Assembly: GCA_910592205.1 (NCBI GenBank)
Contig: CAJVPJ010000727.1
Location: forward strand, 1-18,002
From: Paraglomus occultum
Lineage: Eukaryota > Glomeromycota > Glomeromycetes > Paraglomerales > Paraglomeraceae
DNA: 18,002 nucleotides
Direction of reading: 5' to 3'
Both the position numbers and the translations under genes were made by a program. Positions 8,885 to 18,002 of the stretch are shown piece after piece (within the stretch, counting starts at the first letter, position 1; every line of letters begins with the position of its first letter). The notes beneath the pieces were generated by a model that saw nothing but the letters and a program-made list of their open reading frames with translations, was not told the DNA's origin and made no database searches.

Positions 8885-9118
8885 AATGGTATTATTCAGT
8901 AACGACAACTTTAATGGAAAAATGGATCAAGAAAGTACATGACGCGTATCTAAGGGCAGACATGCTTGTTCTTTCCGAGAGACTTCCATGAAGTATTATA
9001 GACTTGATCCAAACCCTTAGTAGAAATCAAAATGAGGGAATTTTTTGCGTCAATTACAATGTTGAAAAAAGTATCTGACTACGACTCAAAACAAATCACG
9101 GGGATGCTTCTTAACATC
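8885..9118. other. Single-copy spacer at palindrome centre
   Basis: These 234 bases are the only unduplicated sequence in the window and would form the loop if one strand folded on itself. At its right edge is a small hairpin, CTTCTT (9107-9112), AACATC, AAGAAG (9119-9124), whose 3' half is the first six bases of the right arm. The spacer holds the 5' part of a decayed plus-strand coding region, annotated separately. A spacer of this length fits a fold-back or template-switch event better than a head-to-head ligation, which would leave none. Confidence 0.95.
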
Positions 9119-9202
9119 AAGAAGATGTATTTGAAGAAGCAGAGAAATATGAGCTGTCAGTTCAGAATTTATGTCGCTTCGAAACTGACATGTGTCAGAT
9201 GA
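8914..9202 (+). pseudogene. Decayed coding region spanning spacer and right arm
   Basis: A plus-strand frame starts at ATG 8914 (MEKWIKKVHDAYLRADMLVL), meets TGA at 8989-8991, and continues in the same frame as SIIDLIQTLSRNQNEGIF and CVNYNVEK up to a run of six A (9065-9070). Shifting one base there opens the next frame (VSDYDSKQITGMLLNIKKMY), which crosses the spacer/right-arm junction at 9118/9119 and ends at TGA 9200-9202. That second frame also has its own ATG at 9032 (56 codons). One stop and one homopolymer shift suggest a pseudogene or sequencing errors. No family is recognised. In the left arm only the part after the junction is present. Confidence 0.4.
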
Positions 9203-9261
9203 GAATAATAAACATGACAATATTTATTATTATTGTTAATTTTCATCTGACACATGTCAGT
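9184..9261. repeat. 78-bp nested inverted repeat, right-arm copy
   Basis: Mirror copy of the element at 8742-8819. With its partner it puts two hairpin-prone units within about 70 and 65 bases of the spacer edges. Confidence 0.85.
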
Positions 9262-9377
9262 GCGTTTCTCGAAAACGATGAAGTTAATCTCGAACTACCT
9301 GAAAATACTGTTCATACAAGCAAACTGACAAGGACATTCTTTGATGAGTCAGAAATAAACTTGATGAAATGGCCTGC

Positions 9378-9434
9378 ATTTCTCAATCATCATCATCTCC
9401 TCAGTCAACAGCATCTCGTCAATCATCGGCATTT
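9378..9434 (+). pseudogene. Fragment of the Ser/Gln repeat, right-arm copy
   Basis: Mirror copy of the fragment at 8569-8625, on the plus strand, opposite to the minus-strand KH-like gene of this arm. Confidence 0.55.
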
Positions 9435-9555
9435 CATCTAAAATACAAATTTTTTATATGTCTAACCCTTTTTTTTAAGGGTTTAAATTTTTTGGTTCAT
9501 TCGCACTCGACGTAATTTCCAGTTTGCTTAAATTCCTTACTTTTTTTCCGCAAAA

Positions 9556-9878
9556 ATGTCCTCTTTGTTTTCATTTCAATATATTCTCTTAACCTGTCTT
9601 TTTTGCTCGAAATATTATTTGACGCCTAACCAGCACATTAATGAAATTACGTTGGTCAATAGAGAGTATTTGATCCATTGACAGAGACTGGGTTTAAGCT
9701 CAGCAAAAATGCTCCCGAAGTACAATCAGCTGTTCAACACTCCGAACCAGCCTGCTGTCGATTCGAAAACAAATACTCGCACCACACAGACAGGCCCGAC
9801 GCCATTGATCTCGGCTCTAATCAGCAAGTTCACATTACTACAGTACACAAACATTACGATGTAAACATTAATGTCTGA
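9556..9878 (+). CDS. Possible small gene, right-arm copy
   Basis: Mirror copy of the candidate at 8125-8447, on the plus strand: ATG at 9556, in-frame TGA at 9679-9681, and the alternative exon at 9663-9878. The two copies diverge from the palindrome centre. Confidence 0.3.
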
Positions 9879-9992
9879 TAGGACAATACTCATGTAATCT
9901 TTATACTTTGTAATGTCAACCGTTTTCTACCAGTTTAATTGACAAATATTTAATTTAAAATAGTGTTATTATAATACAAACATTATTATTAG

Positions 9993-12900
9993 CTACTTGC
10001 TGTTATTCTGAACATCTAGCTCTGCAAACCATTTCTCAGCTGCTTTATCGGTTTTTTCAACCAGCAACAACATAGTCTTGATTAACTCAACAAGCTTATC
10101 TAGCCCGGGTTCTTCTCCTAATATATCTTTTTTAGTCCACGTGGGAAGCTCACCGACGCCCAAATGAATATTTTCTTTAAATCTGCTCTTATTTTCGCGA
10201 TTAATTATCTGCAAAATAAATGAAAAAGACACGTCCGATGAATATATATATTCACATTGAAAACGCTAGACGAAACAAACGTATTTCGACTGATGTGACT
10301 AACCTCGATGGTATAGTGGATTTTCCCTTCGCCGGTTTTACCTAACCTTTTCTGAAACTGCTGGTTCTGTATAGGAACCTTTTCGATCCGAGAAAATTCC
10401 GCCATGAAGGGTTTATGCAGCTTAAATTTACGGGTCGTCTTCCTATAGATCGACTTTACTTTAAGTAGCTCAGGAATGTCTTCAAAGGAGATGCGATTTG
10501 TACTGGGGGTGATCGAGACTTTTTTTATGAACATATTAAATGGCTTGATATCGCTTCGAATCGACCGACGCTTGGCCATCGTAAACTGAACATCGAATTT
10601 CCTGTGGATAATGTGTGAGAGATATTAGTTGTTATAAAGGTGTGCTGAAGTGGGAAAACTCACAAGTTTTAGATTTCTTATATTACCGCTCCAGAATGCT
10701 CCAATCCACGTCCGCCACACGGGCCCACGGGTAGGCGACCCACTTTAGGAGCACATTGTTGATGTCAATAGACATCACAATGTCTTCGAAATCGTCATGT
10801 TGCGCATTACGCGCCTTGGCGTTGATCTCGAAATGCTCGCTGCGGCTGTGAAACTCGCCGCACACTTCGGCAAGATAGTCGATTAATTTATGATCGTCAT
10901 CATAGGCAGCGCTATTAGAATATATGGGTTAGGCTTTGCGACATTACTTTGGTTTAAGCAGATGGTAAAACACGCAAGTAATTATCAATAAAAATTCTTT
11001 TCGCTCACTTACGCGTTATGGAACGTATGTTTCATTTTGTATCGACTCTTCAAGCCGTCGACTTCAAAGTACTCCCACAACTGTCTTCCAACGTCCGAGG
11101 GGACGTCTTGGAAGACAGATTTGCCCAAACTAAAATTGCGTAATCGAAGAGTTTTAGTAATTATTGGTTATTCGCAAACGTAAAATCCCGTTGACATGTA
11201 CGGACATATAGTTACCTGCCAAAAAATCTAATTTCCCCTTTCAAGGGGTGGACATAGTCCAGTCTGCAAGTAATAACGCAAATTTAATTATAATCCCGTT
11301 TATAGTCACAATATTGCCATCAAATAATACTTACGCTTCGCTAAATATATTTTTCATTTGATCAAAATTGAATTCACGAAGTCTAATCATATCAAACAAA
11401 AAGAATAAGAAAGTAATTAGGTTAATTGATTTTCATTACACGAAAAACCGTACAACTTAAATCGAATATCAACGTACAGTTGACCTGGGAGGGGTTTCTC
11501 GTCATTCTCGGTTGTTATGTTTGGGATTATTGAGCTGGAAGAATCAGTCGACCTCTCGTCGAGCGTATCAGCTGTAGTCTTGGTCTCGTAAGTATTGAAG
11601 CCTTCGAAATGATTGTCGCCAGGCAGTAGCCTGGAACTACCGGATACAGCACCATTTTCATCCTTAGTGATACCAAGAGCCCTCATTTTTCTCATTTCAG
11701 CTAGCTGTTGTTTCTTGGCCTGTTTCCGAGCCAACTTTTCCTCCTCTGTTAGACGAATCCCGGCTTCAATACGTGGATGGAAAGATGGTGAATATGCCGA
11801 TAATTGTGATGAAGATGACTGAGGATATACAGATGAAGATGACTGAGGATATACAGATGAAGATGACTGAGGATATACTGATGAAGATGGCTGAGGATAT
11901 ACTGATGAAGATGGCTGAGGATATACTGATGAAGATGGCTGAGGATATACTGATGAAGATGGCCGAGACGCCGATAATTGACGTGATGATGAAGACTGAG
12001 AATATACCGATGACTGAGGATATACATACGACGGAGACGATGATGATTGGGACGCCGGAGATGCTGGAGACTTAAGGAACGCCGATGATTGGCGAGACGC
12101 TGCTGATTGAGAATATACTGATGACTGAGGATATACATGCGGCTGAGAAGATGACGACGATTGATATGCCGGTGGTTGGCGGAATGCTGACGACTGAGAA
12201 TATAGCGATGACTGAGGATATCCATACGACTGAGGAGACGATTGAGATGTCGGCGACGCTGGTGACTTGAGAAATGCCGATGATTGAGTAGATGTCGACG
12301 ACTGACGAGATGCCGATTGTTGACGAGACGGAAAAGGATAGCCTGACGAGTTTCTCTGCTGTGTTGACGAGGTTGCCGACTTGTTTGTTAAAAATTGCTT
12401 TTCATTGGCCGGATTTTGGACGGCTGCTACCAAGACAAAAGCTTTTTTCCCTACATTCCTGACCACGCGTTTGAAATAGTCGTGCTTATTAAGGTGAAGG
12501 AAACTAGCCTTAAACCAGACCGTCTTGTCAGGATAATGTAAGAGCGACATCCCAAGATGTCTATGACGGCGAAGCTAGATGTTTTGAAAAGGGCATACTA
12601 TGTTATAGTTATGTATTATTATATACGATAACAGCAAATCTAATATTACCGAAATCGTTTCCAGCACTCGAAGCCTTTTCTTAGCGTCTTCGATATGAGT
12701 TTTCCTGCCAGTTATTTGAATTTTCTGAAAAACGATAAAAAATCAACATTAAATGACTTGACTTAATCTAATCGTTGAGCAAATATGGACAGAGTATTAT
12801 ACGTGTAAAGCCGGATGTTAGCCAAACTATTGTTGTCCACATATGTCAACTACAGTATCTACAACACCAATGATATCATCCTTACATGCTCATCATAAAT

Positions 12901-13851
12901 CACGTCTCCCTCCACCGGTATCTCGTTACAAAGTTCATCCCAAAGATTGACGGTGGACATAGTAAACCCTCTATTGCGCATCCCCAGCGCAGTTCTAACG
13001 TCCGCATTATCAACGAATATGAATTCGTCCGTTTCCGTCTCAGATTCCTTCACAGGTTCCTCCTTCTCGGTTTCCTTCTCAGTCTCCTCGGTTTCCTCCT
13101 TCTCGGTTTCCTTCTCAGTCTCCTGCTCGGTCTCCTCCTCGCGGTTTAGATCTTCTTCGACAGTGCTAGCGCCGACAAAGACTGGGACTTGTTCATCAAT
13201 GGGTTCTGTAGTTGTATTGGCTGGCGTGTTGGGTCTTCTTGGTGAAATATATACAACGGTGGCCTCTCTGGGCGCCTATCGGAGGTTTTTTTGAAAGAGT
13301 AAATTAACAGACAATATAAATAACGGAGAAAAAAACTTCTGCATATCACAGTCGCTCTAATTACCCTAGCGATGACTAATGTTTGCAGTTCCTCGCGTCT
13401 AAATTGCATGCGACAAGTAAAGTGTTAGTGAAATTGGCATATTATGAAATCGCACACTGAGTAAGCATAATTAGACATACGCGGCGTTTGTTTTTTCTAG
13501 ATCCTGTCCGTGCACTACAAAATCCTGGGAATAAAAAAGAAACATTATTTAGATAAGGTCCATTATTATTGACACAAGTCGAATTTCAAACCGACCTGAT
13601 TTTGACTTATAAAATAAATCGTGACGTCATATGTTTGTTCAATTGCCCTGTTAACGCGAATAGTACTAAGCAACAAGTCACAGATACTAGCGCAAATCCT
13701 TCTCGCTTCTATCAAATGCCTTACCTAAAAGACTGGAAGAGTCTTCTGAGTGCCTCATCAGTCCAGCCCCATACGGAGCTTACGATACGAACGTGAGAGT
13801 CTGTTCGATTGATGTGTTCAAACGAATCTTTAGTAATGTTAATCGAATCAT
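9993..13851 (-). CDS. KH-like probable RNA-binding protein, right-arm copy
   Basis: Mirror copy of the gene at 4152-8010, on the minus strand, with all 13 exons, splice sites and the stop codon intact (TAG complement at 9993-9995). The longest exon is 11478-12574. The two copies are transcribed toward each other and toward the spacer. Both are undamaged, so the dose is doubled if the palindrome is real. No difference in protein sequence is seen, including in the repeat tracts. Confidence 0.85.
11806..11962. repeat. 24-bp coding minisatellite, right-arm copy
   Basis: Mirror copy with the same number of units and the same unit variants. Identity at such an unstable sequence argues that the two arms separated very recently, are actively homogenised, or are one molecule read twice. 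Confidence 0.93.
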
Positions 13852-14026
13852 TAGCACTGAATTGTCAATTATAATAAAGTCTCATGCGTGCCTCCTTGAG
13901 CGTCCATTGTTTGGTTGTAGTTTATAATCTTAAGAGAAGCAAGGTACGGCGGGAAAAACGAGATACGATATAGAATGCGCAATAAGATGAAGAATGCACA
14001 AAATGCACTCAACTCCACTCATACCC

Positions 14027-14036
14027 CTTTTATATA
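14027..14036 (-). promoter_or_regulatory. TATA box, right-arm copy
   Basis: Mirror copy of the TATA element at 3967-3976, serving the minus-strand copy of the KH-like gene. Confidence 0.6.
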
Positions 14037-14355
14037 AGTTCTCCTAAAGTTATCAGCATCAGTTACTCTGACATATTGGTTGTTACACGTTATCGTTTTT
14101 GGACTAGCTTTATTTTTTAAGTGTTTCCTAATGTTATTTCGAATGATTATCTATCCATCTTCCCCCCAAGGTTAAATCAGTACGACTAAATCATGCATGC
14201 AGAAGTTCCCATGACCAATTTATTCCAATAGCATTTGTCCGCAGTTGCCGATCAACCAGTTACTCCTTTTTTTTTTTTCCCCAAAACTTCCAAAGGTTTA
14301 TTTCAATGCCCACTCCCATGACACATTGCGTTAAGAGGGTTCACAACTAACCCAG
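14037..14355. other. Upstream region, no firm gene, right-arm copy
   Basis: Mirror of 3648-3966. The T-rich tract at about 14266-14281 is the complement of the A-rich tract in the left arm. Confidence 0.5.
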
Positions 14356-15000
14356 ACGGTTCGGCGTGCCGGAATGGTATGGTTCGTGGCGCCTGTCTAT
14401 AAAAAATAAAGACTTGGTAAGTATAAACTACACGACACGGTATTTATTTTCACTCAATATCAACAACACCCTATCCGAGCTTGTTTTTCTTTCAGCAAAC
14501 TATCGTAAACTACTGGTCTAATTCAACTTGAGGTTAAAACCATTGAACTAACCCCTCCCTCTTTCCTCTTATACCTAATATTGTAGCAGACATCAACCAT
14601 GCCATACAGAACACGTCGAAATCCGGCCTGTGACTTCCTCCTCGCTTCTGGTGGCTTTTGATACGGCCAGGTGGTTGAAAAAGTGATAGAGTTTGTTCTA
14701 ACTCTCACCACCAACATTACACGCCCCGAACATCCACACGACTTTCCCATTTTCGTCTGGAACAGCACCAAGCCCAGCGGGCCGAGGGCGGCGGCTGTCA
14801 AAGAGGGCTGGGTTTAATGGGCATATGCTTGTGCCAGCGTTGAAGCATTAAATTGCCTAAACGCGTCAATATTGAGCTGGATGGTTAGCAAAATTATAAA
14901 GGCACCATCCTTAAAGCCATACTTGGGGAGCGTCAAGTATAAAATCGCTCATTCGGGAGCGCGGGCGGCTTCCTATTGTGGTAGACACATAGGAATTTAA
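14356..15000 (+). pseudogene. Decayed multi-exon gene, right arm
   Basis: Mirror copy of the decayed gene at 3003-3647, read on the plus strand: exon A 14356-14416, exon B 14496-14532, exon C from 14587, internal TGA at 14659, TAA at 14815 and 14998. The same lesions in both arms show that decay came before the duplication, or that the arms have been homogenised since. Confidence 0.45.
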
Positions 15001-15065
15001 TTATTTTATTTTTAAACAATTATTATTATAACTTTTCAGAGATTACCCTAAGAAATGATATCTCT

Positions 15066-15638
15066 TCAATTTGTATAAAACAACAATAATATGAACAGCA
15101 GTTCGCTTGAATCATCAATATTAATATCATGTATATCGTTGGACAGCACTCTTGTCCATGTTCGAAAAGTGAGCGGATCGAGAAAGTTTACAACAGTAAA
15201 TAGTTTTAACAATAGATGTAAAATTCTGTCCGTTTTACCATATATTATAGAGGCAAAGGGCGGTGTAATGTTTACGATTGTTATTTTCTCATAACTGAAC
15301 AAGGCCTCGGGGGACGGCTTTACTATATCTCTAATCGTAAAACGAAGCCTGATAAGAAAAGTAAATATTACATAACGCAACATTCGAATAGAGGTTTCCG
15401 ATTTTACGCGGAGGATGAGTGAATACATTAACGTGATAAATACGTAGATAGGTATACATTGATCCATACTGAAAGAGACAAACCATTTTGAAGTGGAAAA
15501 TTGATGTGCTTTTTTTCTGAGCGAATATGTTGACGGTTTATTTCTGATTTAACTGTCGTTATTTGTATTCACATTACATTACCCTTATCTTACTGTCGGT
15601 GTATGACCTTTCCCTACGCGTCCCAATCCAATCCCCAT
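15066..15638 (-). CDS. Doubtful small gene, right-arm copy
   Basis: Mirror copy of the candidate at 2365-2937, read on the minus strand, with both competing readings preserved unchanged. Confidence 0.3.
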
Positions 15639-16012
15639 GTGCGCTGTGCCACGTATGATTATTCAACAAAGAATTTCTTTCAACTCCGAGTTTCTCAATC
15701 AAGACCGTAATACCAGCAGAAGTATAGAACAACGTAGTCCATTTGTTATTTTCTATTGGTTCGTTTGTCTTTTGGGGGACGGATGCGTTGTTAAAATTAT
15801 AATTTCAGAGACGGACGAAAGTTTCTTGTAAAAGTAGAGGTGGGCTAATAGTATTAATGTTAATATACTGGTTTTTAAGTATAAAAGTCGTAAGGTTGGA
15901 TTCTACAAGTTTTTGTTTATTGTGACCATAATTGAGAGAAGGCATGCTTTACTTCAAAGACTTGAACTCAACAGGCATTTTATATAAACATTCTTGCGAG
16001 CGATACAGTCAA
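15639..16012. other. Stretch with no supported gene, right-arm copy
   Basis: Mirror of 1991-2364. Nothing beyond the same weak 64-codon frame, here on the plus strand, is visible. Confidence 0.5.
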
Positions 16013-16271
16013 AGCTCGGAAAACCGATAAATGCCAAAACTGATAATTTTTCTAATTCCCCAAAACACGTAGAACAAAATTCGCTCGTAAAACCGATATT
16101 TTCATATAACATCCACGCAATTCCGATAACCGATATTATTTTGTCACGTTCTTATAAGAATTTAAGCTCGATAAACCGATATTATTATTATATTCACAGT
16201 TTCTTAATTTACTATATGTAATTGTCCATCAATAATCTCTCAAAACTGGTATTTCGGAAAACCGCCATTTT
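16013..16271. repeat. Dispersed CGGTTTT-type repeats, right-arm copy
   Basis: Mirror copy of the motif cluster at 1732-1990. Here the motif reads as GCTCGNAAAACCGATA on the plus strand. Confidence 0.7.
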
Positions 16272-16327
16272 CGAAAATATTACTCCACAAAATTTGCAGG
16301 GAAAACAAAAAAAATAAAACTAAAATT

Positions 16328-16549
16328 ACAATAAACAAACGGTTTCATCAAAATTTTGAAACCGTTTTAGTACAACAGTAAAAAGTTTATCTCGAAATTT
16401 TACAATAAACAAACGGTTTCATCAAAATTTTGAAACCGTTTGAGTACAACAGTAGAAATTTTATCTCAAAATTTTACAATAAACAAACGGTTTCATCAAA
16501 ATTTTGAAACCGTTTGAGTGCAACAGTAGAAAGTTTATCTCGAAATTTT
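16328..16549. repeat. Three 74-bp hairpin units, right-arm copy
   Basis: Mirror copy of the array at 1454-1675. The number of units and the base differences between units are the same as in the left arm. Confidence 0.92.
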
Positions 16550-16580
16550 TATATAAATTTTATAGTACGCCAAATGCACC

Positions 16581-16616
16581 ATGAGACCTCCCTCCGTTAC
16601 ACGTCTCATCGGAGGG
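16581..16616. repeat. Two interlaced inverted repeats, right-arm copy
   Basis: Mirror copy of the element at 1387-1422, with the same two crossing seven-base pairings. Confidence 0.7.
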
Positions 16617-16661
16617 TGTAGGTATTACGGATTTTGTTGATGTAATCTCCAAGTGGCAAAT

Positions 16662-16757
16662 AAATCTTCTACTCCTGTACTTCATGTTTTTATTTCCGTA
16701 TAAAAGCTCGAATCTTCTACTTCCGTACTTCATGTTTTCGTTTCCATATAAAAGCTC
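16662..16757. repeat. 48-bp tandem doublet, right-arm copy
   Basis: Mirror copy of the doublet at 1246-1341, with the same differences between its two units. Confidence 0.85.
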
Positions 16758-16949
16758 AAATTTTTTGTCGACCCCAGCCTTTCTTCGACGCTATCAATCT
16801 TCTCATCAACTAGTGTAAAGTTCGACTGACTGAAAGTCAAAATGCAGTTTTTTTAAAAAAAGAGAGAGAGATACTTTGTCAATATCAAGCACACTTTTTC
16901 GACGTAGAACAATATTTTTTTCTTAAAATTATAATTATTTTCTTACAAG

Positions 16950-17368
16950 TTATAAAAATGTCTAGAAAAAGAAGAAGCAATTTGCTCATTTGCTTCAACA
17001 CATCCTCTTATAAAAGTCACTAATACCAGAAAGTGCTTACCTCAGAGACAAACAAGTCCATATTTGCAAAACCATGTTCTGCCCAGGCGTAATTGTTGAC
17101 AGACCCGGCAAAACCCAAAGTCTGTGGGGCAGGGCTTTTTCTATTTTTGCGTTGAAAAACGGCATCGCTTTTGTTTTAAAAAATTAATTGTGACAATATT
17201 GATTGCCACGCTTTTGTTGGAGTTTTTTTTTTAAAAAATGATTATAATATTAAATTTTATAACTTTTAGGTAGGATAAAAAGCTCTGAGTTTTTTGTAAG
17301 TCAATGATTGTTATGTCTGTGGCTTTTTGATAGAAACGTAATTCTTGAAAGGCTGCAAATGATGTGCT
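16950..17368 (-). pseudogene. Cryptic spliced coding remnant, right-arm copy
   Basis: Mirror copy of the remnant at 635-1053, read on the minus strand, with the same frames, the same good intron (16962-17040) and the same stop. It adds no independent evidence of coding because the arms are identical. Confidence 0.3.
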
Positions 17369-17487
17369 TTATATAACTGTAGAAATTCCTCTCCCAAATT
17401 AGCATTTGCCACAAGGCATCACACAGAAAGATAAAGAAACTTTGACATTATAATTATACTATCTATCAATAGACCAAATAATATCCA

Positions 17488-18002
17488 ACTAGTTTAAACA
17501 TACGGTAAAAAGTTAGTCCAAACAATGATTGTAGAATATTCTTTGTTGTATTACGCATCTTCTCTATCAACAATCACTTAATGTTGGCAAGATTATAAAA
17601 GTCAACCCTGTTTATTGATTCATTGAAAAAATACTGTAAAGAGTTAATCTATGAACAATAAAAGATAATCTTTTCCATCAACAATCATTTGGCGTTGTAA
17701 AAATAGAGTCAAACCTGTTTGATATGAACAATAAAAGGTAATTGTTGTAGAACATTCTTATCAACAATCACTTGGCGTTGTAAAAAAAAAAAGTCAAACC
17801 TGTTTGATTCCTTGAAAAAATACGATAAAAGTTAATCCATAAACAATGAAAAGCAATTGTTGTAGAACATTCTTTGTTGTATTACGCATCTTTTTTATCA
17901 ACAATCACTTGGCGTTGTAAAAAAGAAAAAGTCAAACCTGTTTGATTCCTTGAAAAAATACGATAAAAGTTAATCCATAAACAATGAAAAGCAATTGTTG
18001 TA
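17488..18002. repeat. Degenerate AT-rich tandem repeats, outer right
   Basis: Mirror copy of the array at 1-515. The best two units lie outermost and the array runs off the window edge. Unit-to-unit differences inside the array are reproduced exactly in both arms. Confidence 0.9.

Larger units (their letters stand above)
9119..18002. repeat. Right arm of giant inverted repeat
   Basis: Exact reverse complement of the left arm. A decayed coding frame in the spacer continues without a break across 9118/9119 into this arm, so I infer that this arm lies in its original position next to the spacer and the other arm is the inverted copy. Confidence 0.98.

Noticed and set aside
9190-9441. 83-codon frame (mirror 8562-8813) with a signal-peptide-like start MTIFIIIVNFHLTHVSA
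   Set aside because: The leader is coded by the 78-bp inverted repeat and its AT-rich inner stem, and the 3' part reads the Ser/Gln fragment in a different frame (HHHLLSQQHL). A chance frame over repeats is more likely than a gene.
8914-14661. TGA read as tryptophan, because several decayed frames are cut only by TGA
   Set aside because: The intact KH-like gene uses TGG for tryptophan and has no in-frame TGA, and some interrupted frames also change frame or contain TAA. Pseudogene decay is simpler.
1-18002. Classic DNA transposon with very long terminal inverted repeats
   Set aside because: The spacer is too small for a transposase, no transposase, integrase or polymerase motifs are found, and the arms carry an ordinary spliced gene.

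Overview
The window is one very large, almost perfect DNA palindrome. Bases 1-8884 (left arm) return as their exact reverse complement at 9119-18002 (right arm), so position x pairs with 18003-x. Only a 234-base spacer (8885-9118) is single copy. Every open reading frame I compared has a mirror partner with the same length and same protein, and I found no mismatch or indel in the stretches compared by eye. The arms run to both window edges, so the true outer ends are not visible.

The DNA is eukaryotic. Genes are broken by short introns (about 50-140 bases) with GT..AG ends, many with GTAAGT-like donors and CTAAC/CTAAT-like branch sites, and there are no bacterial operon features. This suggests an AT-rich fungus, possibly an early-diverging (Mucoromycota-like) one. 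That is inference; no marker gene is present to prove it.

Layout of one arm, left arm coordinates: 1-515, degenerate AT-rich tandem repeats; 635-1053, a cryptic spliced coding remnant; 1246-1990, a cluster of short repeats (a 48-bp doublet, interlaced inverted repeats, three 74-bp units each holding a hairpin, and scattered CGGTTTT motifs); 2365-2937, a doubtful small gene; 3003-3647 (minus strand), a decayed multi-exon gene; 3967, a TATA box; about 4152-8010, the one solid gene; 8125-8447 (minus strand), a possible small convergent gene; 8569-8819, a fragment of Ser/Gln-repeat sequence and a 78-bp inverted repeat next to the spacer. The right arm is the same in mirror image.

The solid gene can be assembled into 13 exons whose phases all agree. 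It gives a protein of about 910 residues with two KH-like segments, an acidic Glu/Thr repeat, a long Ser/Gln/Tyr/Pro low-complexity tract coded by a 24-bp minisatellite, a basic helix, and a conserved-looking C-terminal region of unknown family. It is probably an RNA-binding protein. Its two copies face each other and converge on the palindrome centre.

The spacer holds part of a decayed coding region that runs without a break into the right arm but not into the left. This suggests that the spacer plus right arm is the original arrangement and the left arm is the fold-back copy. The main question is whether the palindrome is a real genomic inverted duplication or a fold-back artefact of amplification, sequencing or assembly.
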